Shown here in pieces: positions 29,122 to 38,323 of a stretch of 64,000 bases of DNA; the first letter of the stretch is position 1; each line of letters starts with the position of its first letter. The stretch comes from Bdellovibrionota bacterium (GTDB taxonomy: Bacteria > Bdellovibrionota_C > UBA2361 > JAFLCA01), in contig CP129486.1 in assembly GCA_030584005.1 (NCBI GenBank), positions 2,043,933 through 2,107,932 of the forward strand, written 5' to 3'. The notes under the pieces were generated by a model that saw only the letters and a program-made list of their open reading frames with translations, did no database searches and had not been told where the DNA came from. The position numbers and the translations under genes are program-made.

Positions 29122-30612
29122 TTACGATTGCGGTTTCCTTTTCCGACCCTGCAGCGCTTCGTCCAGCATATCATCCTCGGCCGCCTCCTCGACCGGCATG
29201 GAGAGGGGGGCGCCGTAACACTCTTCAAGCACGGTGACGGCGCGATCTAACCCCACTCCGCGTGATGCCTTGACGACGAGCACATCAAAAGGGCGCTTGA
29301 CGGCCAGATGCGCCGCGGCCTCGGGACTCTCGGCGCACACAGCGGGAACCCCAGCGTGGGCGCAAGATTTCAAAACGGTATCGGCCTGCGATCCCACGTA
29401 TATCAGAAACTCTGGGCCCAATGCCGCTATCTCCCCCCCTAGTTCGGCATGAAACCTCTCGGCATCGGCGCCAAGTTCGAGCATGTCGCCAAAAAGCAAC
29501 CCTACTCGCAGCCCCTGCCCCTTCAGCTCCCGCGCTATCCCCAGTGTGGCACTCATTGTCACGGGGCTCGCATTGTATGAATCATCAACGACACGCCGCC
29601 CCTCAGTCAGCTGTTTCACGGTCAAACGCATGTCAGGGGGTCTGGCTGTCCGCAACGCCGCCTCCATATCGGCGAGGGGAAGTTCCGCAAACGCTCTACG
29701 CGCCGCGAGCACGGCTGCAGCTACATTGAATGCGTTGTGCGCACCGGGAAAGGGCACTTTGAATGTGCGCTCCTCTCGGTCAAGCGACAGGGTCACCTCG
29801 AAGCCGTGCAGGGAGTGGCTGACCACCTCGATTATCCGGCAGTCGGATGACATGGCCTTGCCGAATGTGGCGATACGAAAAGCAGGCTGCGGGAAATTCC
29901 GATGCACTGCACGCATCAGCGTTTCATCGTCAGCGTTGAGTACGGCAACTCCATGGGCAGTGAGACCCTCCAGAATTTCACATTTTGCATCAGCGATGCG
30001 ATCCAGGCTGCCGAAATATTCGATGTGGGCGGGGGCGATCTTGGTAATAACGGCTACATCAGGCTTGCCTATGGCGGTGAGGGCTCTCAGCTCCCCGGCG
30101 TGATTCATGCCCATCTCGAGCACGGCCCAGCGATGGCCCTTCACTATGCGGGTGAGGGTATACGGTACACCGGTGTGGTTGTTATGAGACTTCAATGAGT
30201 AGGTGCCCAGGGAATGCCGCATTAAGATCGAAGCAAGCAGCTCCTTGGTAGTGGTTTTGCCGACCGATCCGGTCACTGCAATAGTCCGCACGGCCGTCGA
30301 CTCACGCCACCATGCAGCCAACTTCCAAAAAGCGGCCAGGGTATCGGGGACCACGAGAGTGCGCTGCGGATCAGGTCCGGCGGTGAGGAATGTCCTATCT
30401 TCAACGAGCAGCAATGACGCGCCCCGCGCATGTGCCAAGGGCAGAAACGCATGGCCATGTTGAGCGGCGCCCTTGAGGGCTACAAACAGTTCACCACCCC
30501 GCACATCCCTCGAATCAAAGACAGCGCCGTTACAGGAGACCTTCTCGTCTCCCGTGACACATTCGGCCCCGAGCAGCCTCACCAATTCAGCCTTCGACGC
30601 ACTAACTCCCAT
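29122..30612 (-). CDS. murF: MurF, UDP-MurNAc-tripeptide:D-Ala-D-Ala ligase
   Basis: This 496-residue cytoplasmic ligase adds D-Ala-D-Ala to complete the pentapeptide. The N-domain contains VFDSRDVRGGELFVAL. The ATPase domain has VTGSVGKTTTKELL, SHNNHTGVPYTL and EMGMNHAGEL, and the C-domain has DDSYNASPVTM and FGDMLELG. I chose ATG 30612, which overlaps the murE stop by 11 nt; the upstream TTG at 30648 is unlikely. The last ~40 residues (PVEEAAEDDMLDEALQGRKR) are an acidic/basic tail beyond the usual end of the family. Confidence 0.95.
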   Translation of the reverse strand: MGVSASKAELVRLLGAECVTGDEKVSCNGAVFDSRDVRGGELFVALKGAAQHGHAFLPLAHARGASLLLVEDRTFLTAGPDPQRTLVVPDTLAAFWKLAAWWRESTAVRTIAVTGSVGKTTTKELLASILMRHSLGTYSLKSHNNHTGVPYTLTRIVKGHRWAVLEMGMNHAGELRALTAIGKPDVAVITKIAPAHIEYFGSLDRIADAKCEILEGLTAHGVAVLNADDETLMRAVHRNFPQPAFRIATFGKAMSSDCRIIEVVSHSLHGFEVTLSLDREERTFKVPFPGAHNAFNVAAAVLAARRAFAELPLADMEAALRTARPPDMRLTVKQLTEGRRVVDDSYNASPVTMSATLGIARELKGQGLRVGLLFGDMLELGADAERFHAELGGEIAALGPEFLIYVGSQADTVLKSCAHAGVPAVCAESPEAAAHLAVKRPFDVLVVKASRGVGLDRAVTVLEECYGAPLSMPVEEAAEDDMLDEALQGRKRKPQS

Positions 30613-32116
30613 CTGCCGTACCCCGCAAGCACTTCTGGGCTTCTTCAAAATCAGAGAAGCGCCGCTTCTCTTTCCCTATGATCTGATAATCCTCATGGCC
30701 CTTCCCGGCAATCAGTACAATATCCCCCTTTGCAGCGTGCGCAAGGGTATAGGCGATTGCACGGCTTCGATCCACATCACAGTACGCAGGGGTCTCGATG
30801 CCCTCACGGATCTCCCTGATAATCTCGGCGGGATCTTCCGTGCGTGGATTATCACTCGTAATTACCACCTGATCGGCACGCTTCGCCGCTACCGATGCCA
30901 TGATTGGTCTCTTGGTGCGGTCACGATCGCCGCCACAGCCAAACACCACCCACAATTGGTGCGCACCCACTAAGGGACGCAGCGTCGTGAGCGCACGATC
31001 AAGGGCATCGGGAGTGTGCGCGTAGTCGATAAAGGTGAGCGGTGAGCCTCCCGGCACACGCTGCAACCTCCCCGGCACATCAGGAATCTTTGCAAACGCC
31101 CTACTCATGGCGTCGATTGGCAACCCCAAGCTGTGCATTGCACCGACGGCCGCGGTTATATTCTCGGCATTATGCGTCCCAATGAACCCCGACTCGATCT
31201 CTATTTTGATTTGATTGCCAAGGGTGAGCGTTGATCCACTGGGCCTCTGCATGAAACCCTGAATCCAAAGATCTGCGGTTGGAGTAGAGCCATAGGTCAG
31301 GGTCGATATTCCGAGATCCTTGCAGTGCGACAGAACGCGGCTGCCCCACCCGGAATCGATATTAATGACTGCACAGCGCGGCGCGTGGCCCCGATCAGCC
31401 ATCAATTCAAAAAGACGCAATTTGGCCCTGTAATAGGCATCAAACGTTCCATGATAGTCCAGATGATCATGGGTTAGATTGGTGAAGATGGCTGCTGCAA
31501 AGGGAATATCATCCACTCTATGCTGGGCCAAAGCATGCGAAGAGACCTCCATCACGACATGTTTGACGCCGTGCTGCACCCCTTCCCTCAACACACTCCA
31601 CAAAGATATTGCATCGGGAGTAGTGAGCGATTCTTTGGTTGCATACCGCTCATCGATCATGATCCCCAGAGTGCCGATACGCATGCTCGGATGGCCCAAA
31701 GATCGCAGCAGGTGATAGATGATCCAATTGGTAGTGGTTTTTCCATTCGTGCCTGTCACTCCAATGACGCGCGCGCTTCGCGCCGGATCGCCGGAGAATA
31801 GCCGCGCAGCAGTCGAAAGGGCCGCCTGGGTGTCAGCTACCAGGATATAGGGATAGCGCGGCTCAGGGGGTGCGGATGAAACCACCGCCGCACTTCCGCC
31901 GCCCTCGATAAAGCTCTGCACGAAGGCATGCCCGTCACGTTCAGTGCCCTTGAGCGCAAAGAACAGCCCCCCTCTTCTCGCAATGCGCGAATCGACGACA
32001 AGGTGATCAACACTGACCGCGGGGCCGCCTGCCTGGCCTTGCAGCCGCTTGGCCAGCGTTTCTATGCTCCACGCTTCAGTCGCTGATAGAAACGGCGCAA
32101 TAGCCAGTGGTTCCAT
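30602..32116 (-). CDS. murE: MurE, UDP-MurNAc-dipeptide:meso-diaminopimelate ligase
   Basis: This 504-residue cytoplasmic ligase adds the third residue of the stem peptide. It shows VVDSRIARRGGLFFAL, ATP loop VTGTNGKTTTNW, MEVSSHALAQHRV, LTHDHLDYHGT, and SDNPRTEDP with DNPR at residues 422-425. DNPR specifies meso-diaminopimelate, so the wall is the Gram-negative type. I use ATG 32116, just past the acyl-CoA dehydrogenase stop; a GTG at 32158 would overlap that gene. The coding ends overlap with murF. Confidence 0.95.
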   Translation of the reverse strand: MEPLAIAPFLSATEAWSIETLAKRLQGQAGGPAVSVDHLVVDSRIARRGGLFFALKGTERDGHAFVQSFIEGGGSAAVVSSAPPEPRYPYILVADTQAALSTAARLFSGDPARSARVIGVTGTNGKTTTNWIIYHLLRSLGHPSMRIGTLGIMIDERYATKESLTTPDAISLWSVLREGVQHGVKHVVMEVSSHALAQHRVDDIPFAAAIFTNLTHDHLDYHGTFDAYYRAKLRLFELMADRGHAPRCAVINIDSGWGSRVLSHCKDLGISTLTYGSTPTADLWIQGFMQRPSGSTLTLGNQIKIEIESGFIGTHNAENITAAVGAMHSLGLPIDAMSRAFAKIPDVPGRLQRVPGGSPLTFIDYAHTPDALDRALTTLRPLVGAHQLWVVFGCGGDRDRTKRPIMASVAAKRADQVVITSDNPRTEDPAEIIREIREGIETPAYCDVDRSRAIAYTLAHAAKGDIVLIAGKGHEDYQIIGKEKRRFSDFEEAQKCLRGTADGS

Positions 32117-32123
32117 AGACAAC

Positions 32124-33269
32124 TTATCGCTCACCGCTTCGCGGCAGCCCCACCACACGCTCCGCTATGATATTGCGTTGGATCTCCGAGGTACCGGCGG
32201 CGATGGTACGTCCACGGGAGTATAGATATTGGTGCAGATACATTCCTACCTCGGGGTCTTCCTCCCCCAGCACTGCGCGACTCCCCAGCATGCGCACCCC
32301 CAGGTCGGCGATCTCTTGGAACGATTCTGACCAGAAAAGTTTATCAAGAGAGCCCTCTGGGCCGGGTTGTTTTCCATTGGCATACGAAATCAGATGGGTA
32401 TAGGCGAGGGCTCGCACGGCAGTGGCCGTGGCCACGCAGGAGGCAAGCTCATCGCGAAACTGCTCGGCTTGAGGGAGTTCCAAAAGCCGTCGCAGCAGAG
32501 ACTCGCTTTGCAACTGACGCGCAAATGTCAACACTACCCGTTCGAACATCAGGGTTGAAATGGCGATCTTCCAGCCCTCCCCTTCCTGTCCCACGATACA
32601 GTCAGCAGGCGCCTCGACATTATCGAAAAATACTTCGTTGAATTCTTCATCGCCACTGATCTGTTTTAGGGGTCGGACCTGAATCCCCGCCTGCTTCATC
32701 GGCACCAGCAAATACGAGAGCCCCTCGTGTTTGGCCTTGCCCTGAGAGGTGCGGCAGAGCAGGAAACACCAATCCGCAATGTGGGCGAAGCTCGTCCACA
32801 CTTTCTGCCCATTGATGCGATACGAATTGCCGACTCGCTCTGCGCGCGTTGCGACATTGGCTAAATCGCTCCCCGCCCCCGGCTCCGAAAATCCTTGGCA
32901 CCATATCTCACTCGCATCGAGGATCTTCGCAAGGAACCGTGCCCGCTGCGCATCGGTACCGTGACGAATCAGGACAGGCCCTACCATAGTCAGACCAAAC
33001 AGCCCCAGTACCTGCGGCGCGTTGGCCCGCACCATCTCCTCCTGCACCACTGCATCCGCGACAAGGTTTAGCCCTCTGCCTCCAAAGGCCTGCGGCCAGC
33101 TAAGCCCAAGCCAGCGTCCCGAGGCCAGGAGCCGCTGCCACTCACGACCGCAGCGTTGGAACTCATCGAGCGCCGCACTTTTAGGTCGGGGAACCGGATG
33201 CGCCGCCACCCAGCTTCTAAATTCTTGGCGCAGCGCCTCAAGCTCAGCTCCTAGGGTCAATCGCAACAT
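32124..33269 (-). CDS. Acyl-CoA dehydrogenase family protein
   Basis: This 381-residue flavoprotein of the acyl-CoA dehydrogenase fold oxidises an acyl-CoA at the alpha-beta bond with FAD. Seen are WCQGFSEPGAGSDLANVATRA, INGQKVWTSFAHIADWC and the C-terminal AAGTSEIQRNIIAERVVGLPR. In medium-chain enzymes the catalytic Glu sits just before GTS, but here that place is Ala. A Glu in TLMFERV could serve instead, as in the long-chain and isovaleryl types. The substrate is unknown. It is unusual in that it sits directly before murE (7 nt apart) and after pgl, with no other beta-oxidation gene. Confidence 0.92.
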   Translation of the reverse strand: MLRLTLGAELEALRQEFRSWVAAHPVPRPKSAALDEFQRCGREWQRLLASGRWLGLSWPQAFGGRGLNLVADAVVQEEMVRANAPQVLGLFGLTMVGPVLIRHGTDAQRARFLAKILDASEIWCQGFSEPGAGSDLANVATRAERVGNSYRINGQKVWTSFAHIADWCFLLCRTSQGKAKHEGLSYLLVPMKQAGIQVRPLKQISGDEEFNEVFFDNVEAPADCIVGQEGEGWKIAISTLMFERVVLTFARQLQSESLLRRLLELPQAEQFRDELASCVATATAVRALAYTHLISYANGKQPGPEGSLDKLFWSESFQEIADLGVRMLGSRAVLGEEDPEVGMYLHQYLYSRGRTIAAGTSEIQRNIIAERVVGLPRSGER

Positions 33270-33322
33270 AAGATAGTGGTTTTTGAATTCTATTCGTTAC
33301 TACAGGAGCGCGCTGCACAGCC

Positions 33323-34063
33323 TTACCTGGAGAGATGCTTCGCTGCGCCGGAGTCTACAAAGAAGGTTACCTCTGAGTGTGCATCGGCATACAGTCGCGC
33401 CGGCACCTCGTTCACCGTTTCGGAACCCTCGAGGATACGCCTGACTACCTCAGCCTTCTCCTCGCCCTTTACGATAAAAAACACCTTGTCGGCGCGGAAG
33501 AGGACAGATGGTCCTAGAGTGATGCGATCGGTCTGACCAGATGGATCCTTACAAGCACCTGCGACAAGCGCGCCATCGGCTACGAGTGGATCCCCGGGGA
33601 ACAGCGAAGCGGTGTGACCATCGCTTCCTACTCCTAACAGCACCAAATGAAAGTGCGGCGCCCCTTGACTATCGGCGGCGAGTTCTCGCTTCAACAACGA
33701 AGCGTATGCCTTTGCAGACTCGGCCGGGCTGGCTAGGGTTGTATCGACCGGAAAAGCCTTAGGGCCGGGCTCGGGCAGGAGACTTAACATCGTCTCCCTG
33801 ACCATGCGAAAGTTGCTCTGAGTGTCATCTATCGGCACCCAGCGCTCATCTCCGAGGAAAAGCTTGACCCGCTTCCACTCTACGTCATCGAGCCGCGGGG
33901 GGCGGGCGAGGGCTCTGTACACTCCTCCCGGGGTGCTGCCACCGGCCAAGGAGATCGCACAGTACGGATGTTCACCTAAGACCTCGTTGATCACCGCCAC
34001 GATCTCATCTGCGATGACACTCTCGAAGAGTCGTGGTTCAATGACCTCTACGTTCGCCGCCAT
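33323..34063 (-). CDS. pgl: 6-phosphogluconolactonase
   Basis: This 246-residue DevB-type lactonase hydrolyses 6-phosphogluconolactone, the second step of the oxidative pentose phosphate pathway. The motifs ISLAGGSTPGGVY, FLGDERWVPIDDTQSNF and LGVGSDGHTASLFPG are all present. I start at ATG 34063 because AGGGAG lies 6 nt upstream. It follows opcA by about 200 nt and belongs with zwf and tal. Confidence 0.94.
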   Translation of the reverse strand: MAANVEVIEPRLFESVIADEIVAVINEVLGEHPYCAISLAGGSTPGGVYRALARPPRLDDVEWKRVKLFLGDERWVPIDDTQSNFRMVRETMLSLLPEPGPKAFPVDTTLASPAESAKAYASLLKRELAADSQGAPHFHLVLLGVGSDGHTASLFPGDPLVADGALVAGACKDPSGQTDRITLGPSVLFRADKVFFIVKGEEKAEVVRRILEGSETVNEVPARLYADAHSEVTFFVDSGAAKHLSR

Positions 34064-34264
34064 ACTCTCTCCCTCACTGCAGGGTTCCACCCCTTATCCC
34101 TTATGCGGTTAAACCGGAAATCGCATGAACCAATCCACATCGCGGTTAACCACAATTATTGATGGCTATACCACTCTATTTGACCAATGTCCCGTACCCG
34201 CCAACTGGGGCGTGCCTGGCTCGCCTTAGCCCAAAACCAAGCCCTCTGCTTGATAAAAGCTCCT

Positions 34265-35395
34265 TCAAGGCATTCCTAAGCAGGTAGCCATCCGCATGGC
34301 CATGGCGAGCGCAGCGGGGTAATTTGTAATTGATTCCCCTACCATAAAATAGCGTTCAATAAGCTCATCAACCGACTCCCCCTCTATCGGACTGAGGCTC
34401 CGGAACTGCGGTCCAGGGTCAATTCTCGACTCAAGGGCTCTCGCTGGCCCGTCACGGATAACAGACACCCGCTGGGTCGGACTTCTGGTATCCCGGCTTA
34501 CAAACTCAACCGCCTGCAATACGGGATTCTCATCGCCTGATTCTCCTCCGTCCTCGAACCGTACAAGGATCGGCTTTTCAAAGTGGGGTGAGTGGGTCAG
34601 CACAACAAGCCCGCGCGCTTCTGCCTGCTCGTCGAGATGAAGCCCCAGACGATCAGCAACAAAACCGGCCATGAGCAGCTGCACTGCGGAGAGGGGCAAG
34701 CCAGTTCTATGCTGTCCGCGGATCCGCACCTCTCCTAGACTATACAGGACCTCTCGTCCTGCTCGCAGATCGAAAAGCGCCTTGACTAGCCCGCGCCAAG
34801 GCGAGACCGCAACCCACTGCAGATCAATCATCTGGAGCGCGCGTTCCCTGAGCTGGGCCAGGGCACTGAAACGCCGCATGAACGTTTCAGAACTAAACAA
34901 GACCCGATCAGCGATTGGCAAAACCAGATCCAACATCTCCTGGGGCACATCAAAGCCCGAAAGTACCACCTCCGTGGGTACCGAAGCCACGAGGTTAGCC
35001 CGCAAGACGCTCGGGAGGCGGGGAATGTGCGCCCGCGCCGCCCCAATCACAATCGACTCTGTGCACACCGCGCTGCCTCCGGCGACACGGTGACACTGCG
35101 CGATGGTTTCGACCCGCGGCTCGCTCAACGACTCATCAAAGTAGAATAAGAATAGCCGGCAGGGATGTACTCGGCACAGCGTGGCTACCACCTCAGTGTA
35201 GGCAGCAAGCCGGGCAGCTGAACTCACCAGCACAACGAGGTTCGCCGCCGCTGCCCGCTGCAGCATCTGCTCATCGTCGCTCTTCTGCATTTGCTCGAAT
35301 AGATCCTGCAGTGATCGCTGAATGGAAGGCAGCGAGGCCTGCACTCGCTTAGTGACCTCTACCTCGGACTGCGGCCTTGGAGCTACGCTTCTCAT
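34265..35395 (-). CDS. opcA: OpcA-like glucose-6-phosphate dehydrogenase assembly protein
   Basis: This 376-residue protein has no catalytic motif and resembles OpcA of cyanobacteria and actinobacteria, a partner that activates or redox-regulates glucose-6-phosphate dehydrogenase. Family-like segments are AAANLVVLVSSAARLAAYTE, CRVHPCRLFLFYFD, LPSVLRANLVASVPTEVVLSG and LDLVLPIADRVLFSSETF. The lower similarity in the C-terminal half leaves some doubt, but it starts 19 nt downstream of zwf in the order tal-zwf-opcA-pgl, the usual context. AGGT lies 6 nt before the ATG. Confidence 0.85.
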   Translation of the reverse strand: MRSVAPRPQSEVEVTKRVQASLPSIQRSLQDLFEQMQKSDDEQMLQRAAAANLVVLVSSAARLAAYTEVVATLCRVHPCRLFLFYFDESLSEPRVETIAQCHRVAGGSAVCTESIVIGAARAHIPRLPSVLRANLVASVPTEVVLSGFDVPQEMLDLVLPIADRVLFSSETFMRRFSALAQLRERALQMIDLQWVAVSPWRGLVKALFDLRAGREVLYSLGEVRIRGQHRTGLPLSAVQLLMAGFVADRLGLHLDEQAEARGLVVLTHSPHFEKPILVRFEDGGESGDENPVLQAVEFVSRDTRSPTQRVSVIRDGPARALESRIDPGPQFRSLSPIEGESVDELIERYFMVGESITNYPAALAMAMRMATCLGMP

Positions 35396-35414
35396 AGCAG
35401 ACCTACATCAAACG

Positions 35415-36953
35415 CTATAGGCGGCGCCAACGATGCCCTCTTGGTCTGAGCAGCTGCGCCGCTGCCGACGGTCCCCAGGAACCGGCCTCGTAGTGGTAGA
35501 GCGGTGGAGCAATAGTACCGTCCTCGCCCCAAGCCCGCATGACTGGGGTGAGGAGGTCCCAGGCCTCTTCTATTTCATCGTCACGTATGAACAGGGTCGC
35601 GTCACCCTTCATGGAATCCAGAATCAACCGTTCGTAGGCTTCTGCTGAGGGCACTGCGAAGGAGTCGCCGTATTCGAAATCCAGATCAACCGGCCGCACC
35701 CTGAGTCTCGGCCCGGGCGGTTTCGCGTTTATGCGGAAGGCGATGCCCTCGTCCGGCTGCACCTGAATGACCAGAGCATTCTGCTCCAGATCCTGAATCT
35801 GGCGGCCCCGGAAGATCGAGCTGGGGGCCTTCTTGAAGTAAATCGTTATCTCAGTAATACGGCGGGGCAATCGCTTGCCGGCCCGAACGTAAATCGGCAC
35901 ACCGACCCAACGCCAATTATCTATCTCCAGCCGCATCGCCACATATGTCTCGGTCTCGGAGTCTGGGCGCACTCCCTTCTCTCCTCGATATCCTGGCACC
36001 GGCTGACCATCGATGAACCCGGAGCTGTATTGGGCGCGTGCCGTGCTCGTTGCTACCTCCTCCAGGGAGAAGCGCTTAATCGCGCGCAGCACCTTTACCT
36101 TCTCATCACGGATGCTGTTGGCATCGCTCAACGACAAGGGCGGCTCAATGCACAGAAGGGACAACATCTGCAATAAGTGGTTCTGCACGATGTCGCGAAG
36201 AATCCCTGAATTATCGAAATAGCTGGCTCTACTCCCGACACCGATGTTCTCGCACACCGAAATCTGGATGTTATCGATGTGATTGTGATTCCACAGCGGT
36301 TCGAATACCCCATTTGAGAAGCGCAGAACAAGGATGTTCTGTACTGTCTCTTTTCCCAGGTAATGGTCGATGCGGAATATTTGCTCCTCAGCAAAGGAGC
36401 CGCGCACGATTGCATTTAGGGTGCGTGCTGACTCCAGGTCGTGTCCAAAGGGCTTCTCGATAATGAGCGAGGTTCTCCGAGTCCCACTCGAAGGTTCTTC
36501 GACTAACCCGGCGTGTTTTAAATTCGCTGCAATCGGCCCAAAATGCTCCGGGGCAACGGAGAGATAGTAGAGATAATTCAGGTTCTCGCTGCGCTCCTGA
36601 CCCAGCTGGGTCAATCGATTGCGAAGTTTCGCGAAGTCATCAGCCACCGACCCGTCAACCGGCTGGTAGTACATGTTCGCCGCGAAGCGCGCCCACACCT
36701 TCTCATCAACCGGGCGGCGAGAGTGCTCCTTGACCGAAGCGAGCACATCATTGCGAAACTGTTCATCCGTCAGTTTCGTTCGGGCTGCCCCAATAACGAC
36801 AAAACACGATGGCAAATAATCATCATGTGCTAAGTTGTAGAGCGCCGGGATGAGTTTTCGTTTGGTCAGGTCCCCCGTGGCGCCGAAAATCACCAGCGCA
36901 GTGGCCGGCGGGCGGATCACTCGGTTCTCCCCTTCGGAGAATGGATTCTCCAT
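35415..36953 (-). CDS. zwf: Glucose-6-phosphate 1-dehydrogenase
   Basis: This 512-residue enzyme oxidises glucose-6-phosphate with NAD(P)+. The nucleotide loop is FGATGDLTKRKL (residues 23-34). EKPFGHD (166-172) and the active-site RIDHYLGKE (194-202) with its catalytic His follow. The C-terminal MRAWGEDG and YEAGSWGPSAA text also matches the family. AGGA lies about 6 nt before the ATG. It sits between tal and opcA in one unit producing NADPH and pentose phosphates. Confidence 0.96.
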   Translation of the reverse strand: MENPFSEGENRVIRPPATALVIFGATGDLTKRKLIPALYNLAHDDYLPSCFVVIGAARTKLTDEQFRNDVLASVKEHSRRPVDEKVWARFAANMYYQPVDGSVADDFAKLRNRLTQLGQERSENLNYLYYLSVAPEHFGPIAANLKHAGLVEEPSSGTRRTSLIIEKPFGHDLESARTLNAIVRGSFAEEQIFRIDHYLGKETVQNILVLRFSNGVFEPLWNHNHIDNIQISVCENIGVGSRASYFDNSGILRDIVQNHLLQMLSLLCIEPPLSLSDANSIRDEKVKVLRAIKRFSLEEVATSTARAQYSSGFIDGQPVPGYRGEKGVRPDSETETYVAMRLEIDNWRWVGVPIYVRAGKRLPRRITEITIYFKKAPSSIFRGRQIQDLEQNALVIQVQPDEGIAFRINAKPPGPRLRVRPVDLDFEYGDSFAVPSAEAYERLILDSMKGDATLFIRDDEIEEAWDLLTPVMRAWGEDGTIAPPLYHYEAGSWGPSAAAQLLRPRGHRWRRL

Positions 36954-36982
36954 ACAGTTCCTTTAGACGCATCACAGATCAA

Positions 36983-38113
36983 CTACCCGCGCAGGGAGAC
37001 TCGCTTCTGTTCAATTGACTCGACGAGGTCTCTGTAAGAATCGGCAAACAGCACCACACCCTGATCGCGCAACGTAATCAACAGCTCATGAAAGGGTAGC
37101 CCAAGCGCGATCACCGATTCAACTAAGCGGTGCGCTTCGGCATATCCGCTATGCAGCTTGGGCCCGATGGCGAGCACTCCTGCCGTCAGCGCCTTAAGGG
37201 TCTGGGGAGGTATGGTATTGACCGTATCCTTTCCCGCCAGCTCCTCGACATACATGGTTGGGCTGAAGGCCGGATTCTTCGTCCCGGTGCTGGCCCAAAG
37301 CGGTCTCTGCACTCTGGCTCCCTTGGCCACCAGCGCCTTAAATCGCGGGGAGGTGGAAAGCTGCTGGAAGCGCTCATAGGCCAGTCGCGAGTTTGCAATC
37401 CCCACCTTCCCCAGGAACGATGATCGCGACGACTCCTGCACCGATCCCCGTTTTAGGAGCGCCTCGAACTCTTTCTCATGGATCGCATCGACCCTGGACA
37501 CAAAAAAGCTTGCTACCGATGCAATCGAGGTCAGCGGCTCCCCTTTTGCTGCACGCGTCTCGAGAGCCGCTGTGTAGGCCTCGAACACCTGTTCATACAC
37601 CGGCACGGAGAAGATCAATGTCACATTCACATTAATCCCCTCTGCTAACGCACTCTCAATGGCCGGCAGCCCTTCTGGCGTGGCCGGGATCTTGATCATC
37701 ACATTCGGACGGCCCAGCTTGGACCACAGGCGCCGGGCAGCCGTGAGGGTCCCAGAGGTATCGTGGGCCAGGGTTGGCGAAACCTCGAGGCTGGCAAATC
37801 CATCACCGCCATTGGTGCTCGCATACACCCCCTTAAGCTCGTCCGCAGCTCTCCTTACATCCTCTAGCATGAGCTCTTCACAAATCTCGTCCTTGGAGAG
37901 TCCTTTCTTGGCGAGCGGCCGCATCTCTTCATCATACAGGGAAGAGTCGGCGATGGCCTGTTTGAAGATCGTGGGATTGCTTGTAAGGCCCGATACGCCC
38001 ATCGCAATCATCGCGCGAAGCTCGCCCGAATTGAGCATGGCGCGCGAAAGATTGTCTATCCAAATGGACTGTCCAAGCTCGTTGAGCGCCGCGATGTTCT
38101 TGTGCTTCTGCAT
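36983..38113 (-). CDS. tal: Transaldolase (long form)
   Basis: This 376-residue transaldolase belongs to the long bacterial TAL class found with zwf-opcA. It moves a dihydroxyacetone unit between sugar phosphates through a lysine Schiff base. K141 in NVMIKIPATPEG is the expected Schiff-base lysine. GVSGLTSNPTIFKQAI near the N-terminus and RPLWASTGTKNPAF near the C-terminus are typical. GGAGG lies 8 nt before the ATG. It is the first gene of the minus-strand run and diverges from the polyprenyl synthase gene. Confidence 0.95.
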   Translation of the reverse strand: MQKHKNIAALNELGQSIWIDNLSRAMLNSGELRAMIAMGVSGLTSNPTIFKQAIADSSLYDEEMRPLAKKGLSKDEICEELMLEDVRRAADELKGVYASTNGGDGFASLEVSPTLAHDTSGTLTAARRLWSKLGRPNVMIKIPATPEGLPAIESALAEGINVNVTLIFSVPVYEQVFEAYTAALETRAAKGEPLTSIASVASFFVSRVDAIHEKEFEALLKRGSVQESSRSSFLGKVGIANSRLAYERFQQLSTSPRFKALVAKGARVQRPLWASTGTKNPAFSPTMYVEELAGKDTVNTIPPQTLKALTAGVLAIGPKLHSGYAEAHRLVESVIALGLPFHELLITLRDQGVVLFADSYRDLVESIEQKRVSLRG

Positions 38114-38205
38114 GGATACTTCCTCCCAATGGTATACAGGATATGATAAGTCAGCCGCTCCCTTGCCGTAAAGGTGAGACTCTTGCCGTTCTGTGTTATA
38201 TGCCC

Positions 38206-38226
38206 TCCAGCGCTTATAGCGCTGGA
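38206..38226. repeat. Palindrome in the tal / polyprenyl synthase divergent region
   Basis: Nine-base arms TCCAGCGCT and AGCGCTGGA are separated by TAT. It lies about midway between the two divergent starts, a fitting place for an operator or for a leader hairpin of the plus-strand gene. No regulator family can be assigned. Confidence 0.45.
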
Positions 38227-38323
38227 AGCCTCTCCCGTAGGTCTAGGGGGGAGGGTTCCCGGTGCGCAGCACACGCCGAATGGTCTCCCATTGCGCCCTG
38301 ATAAATGGTTTGGAACTGCCCCT

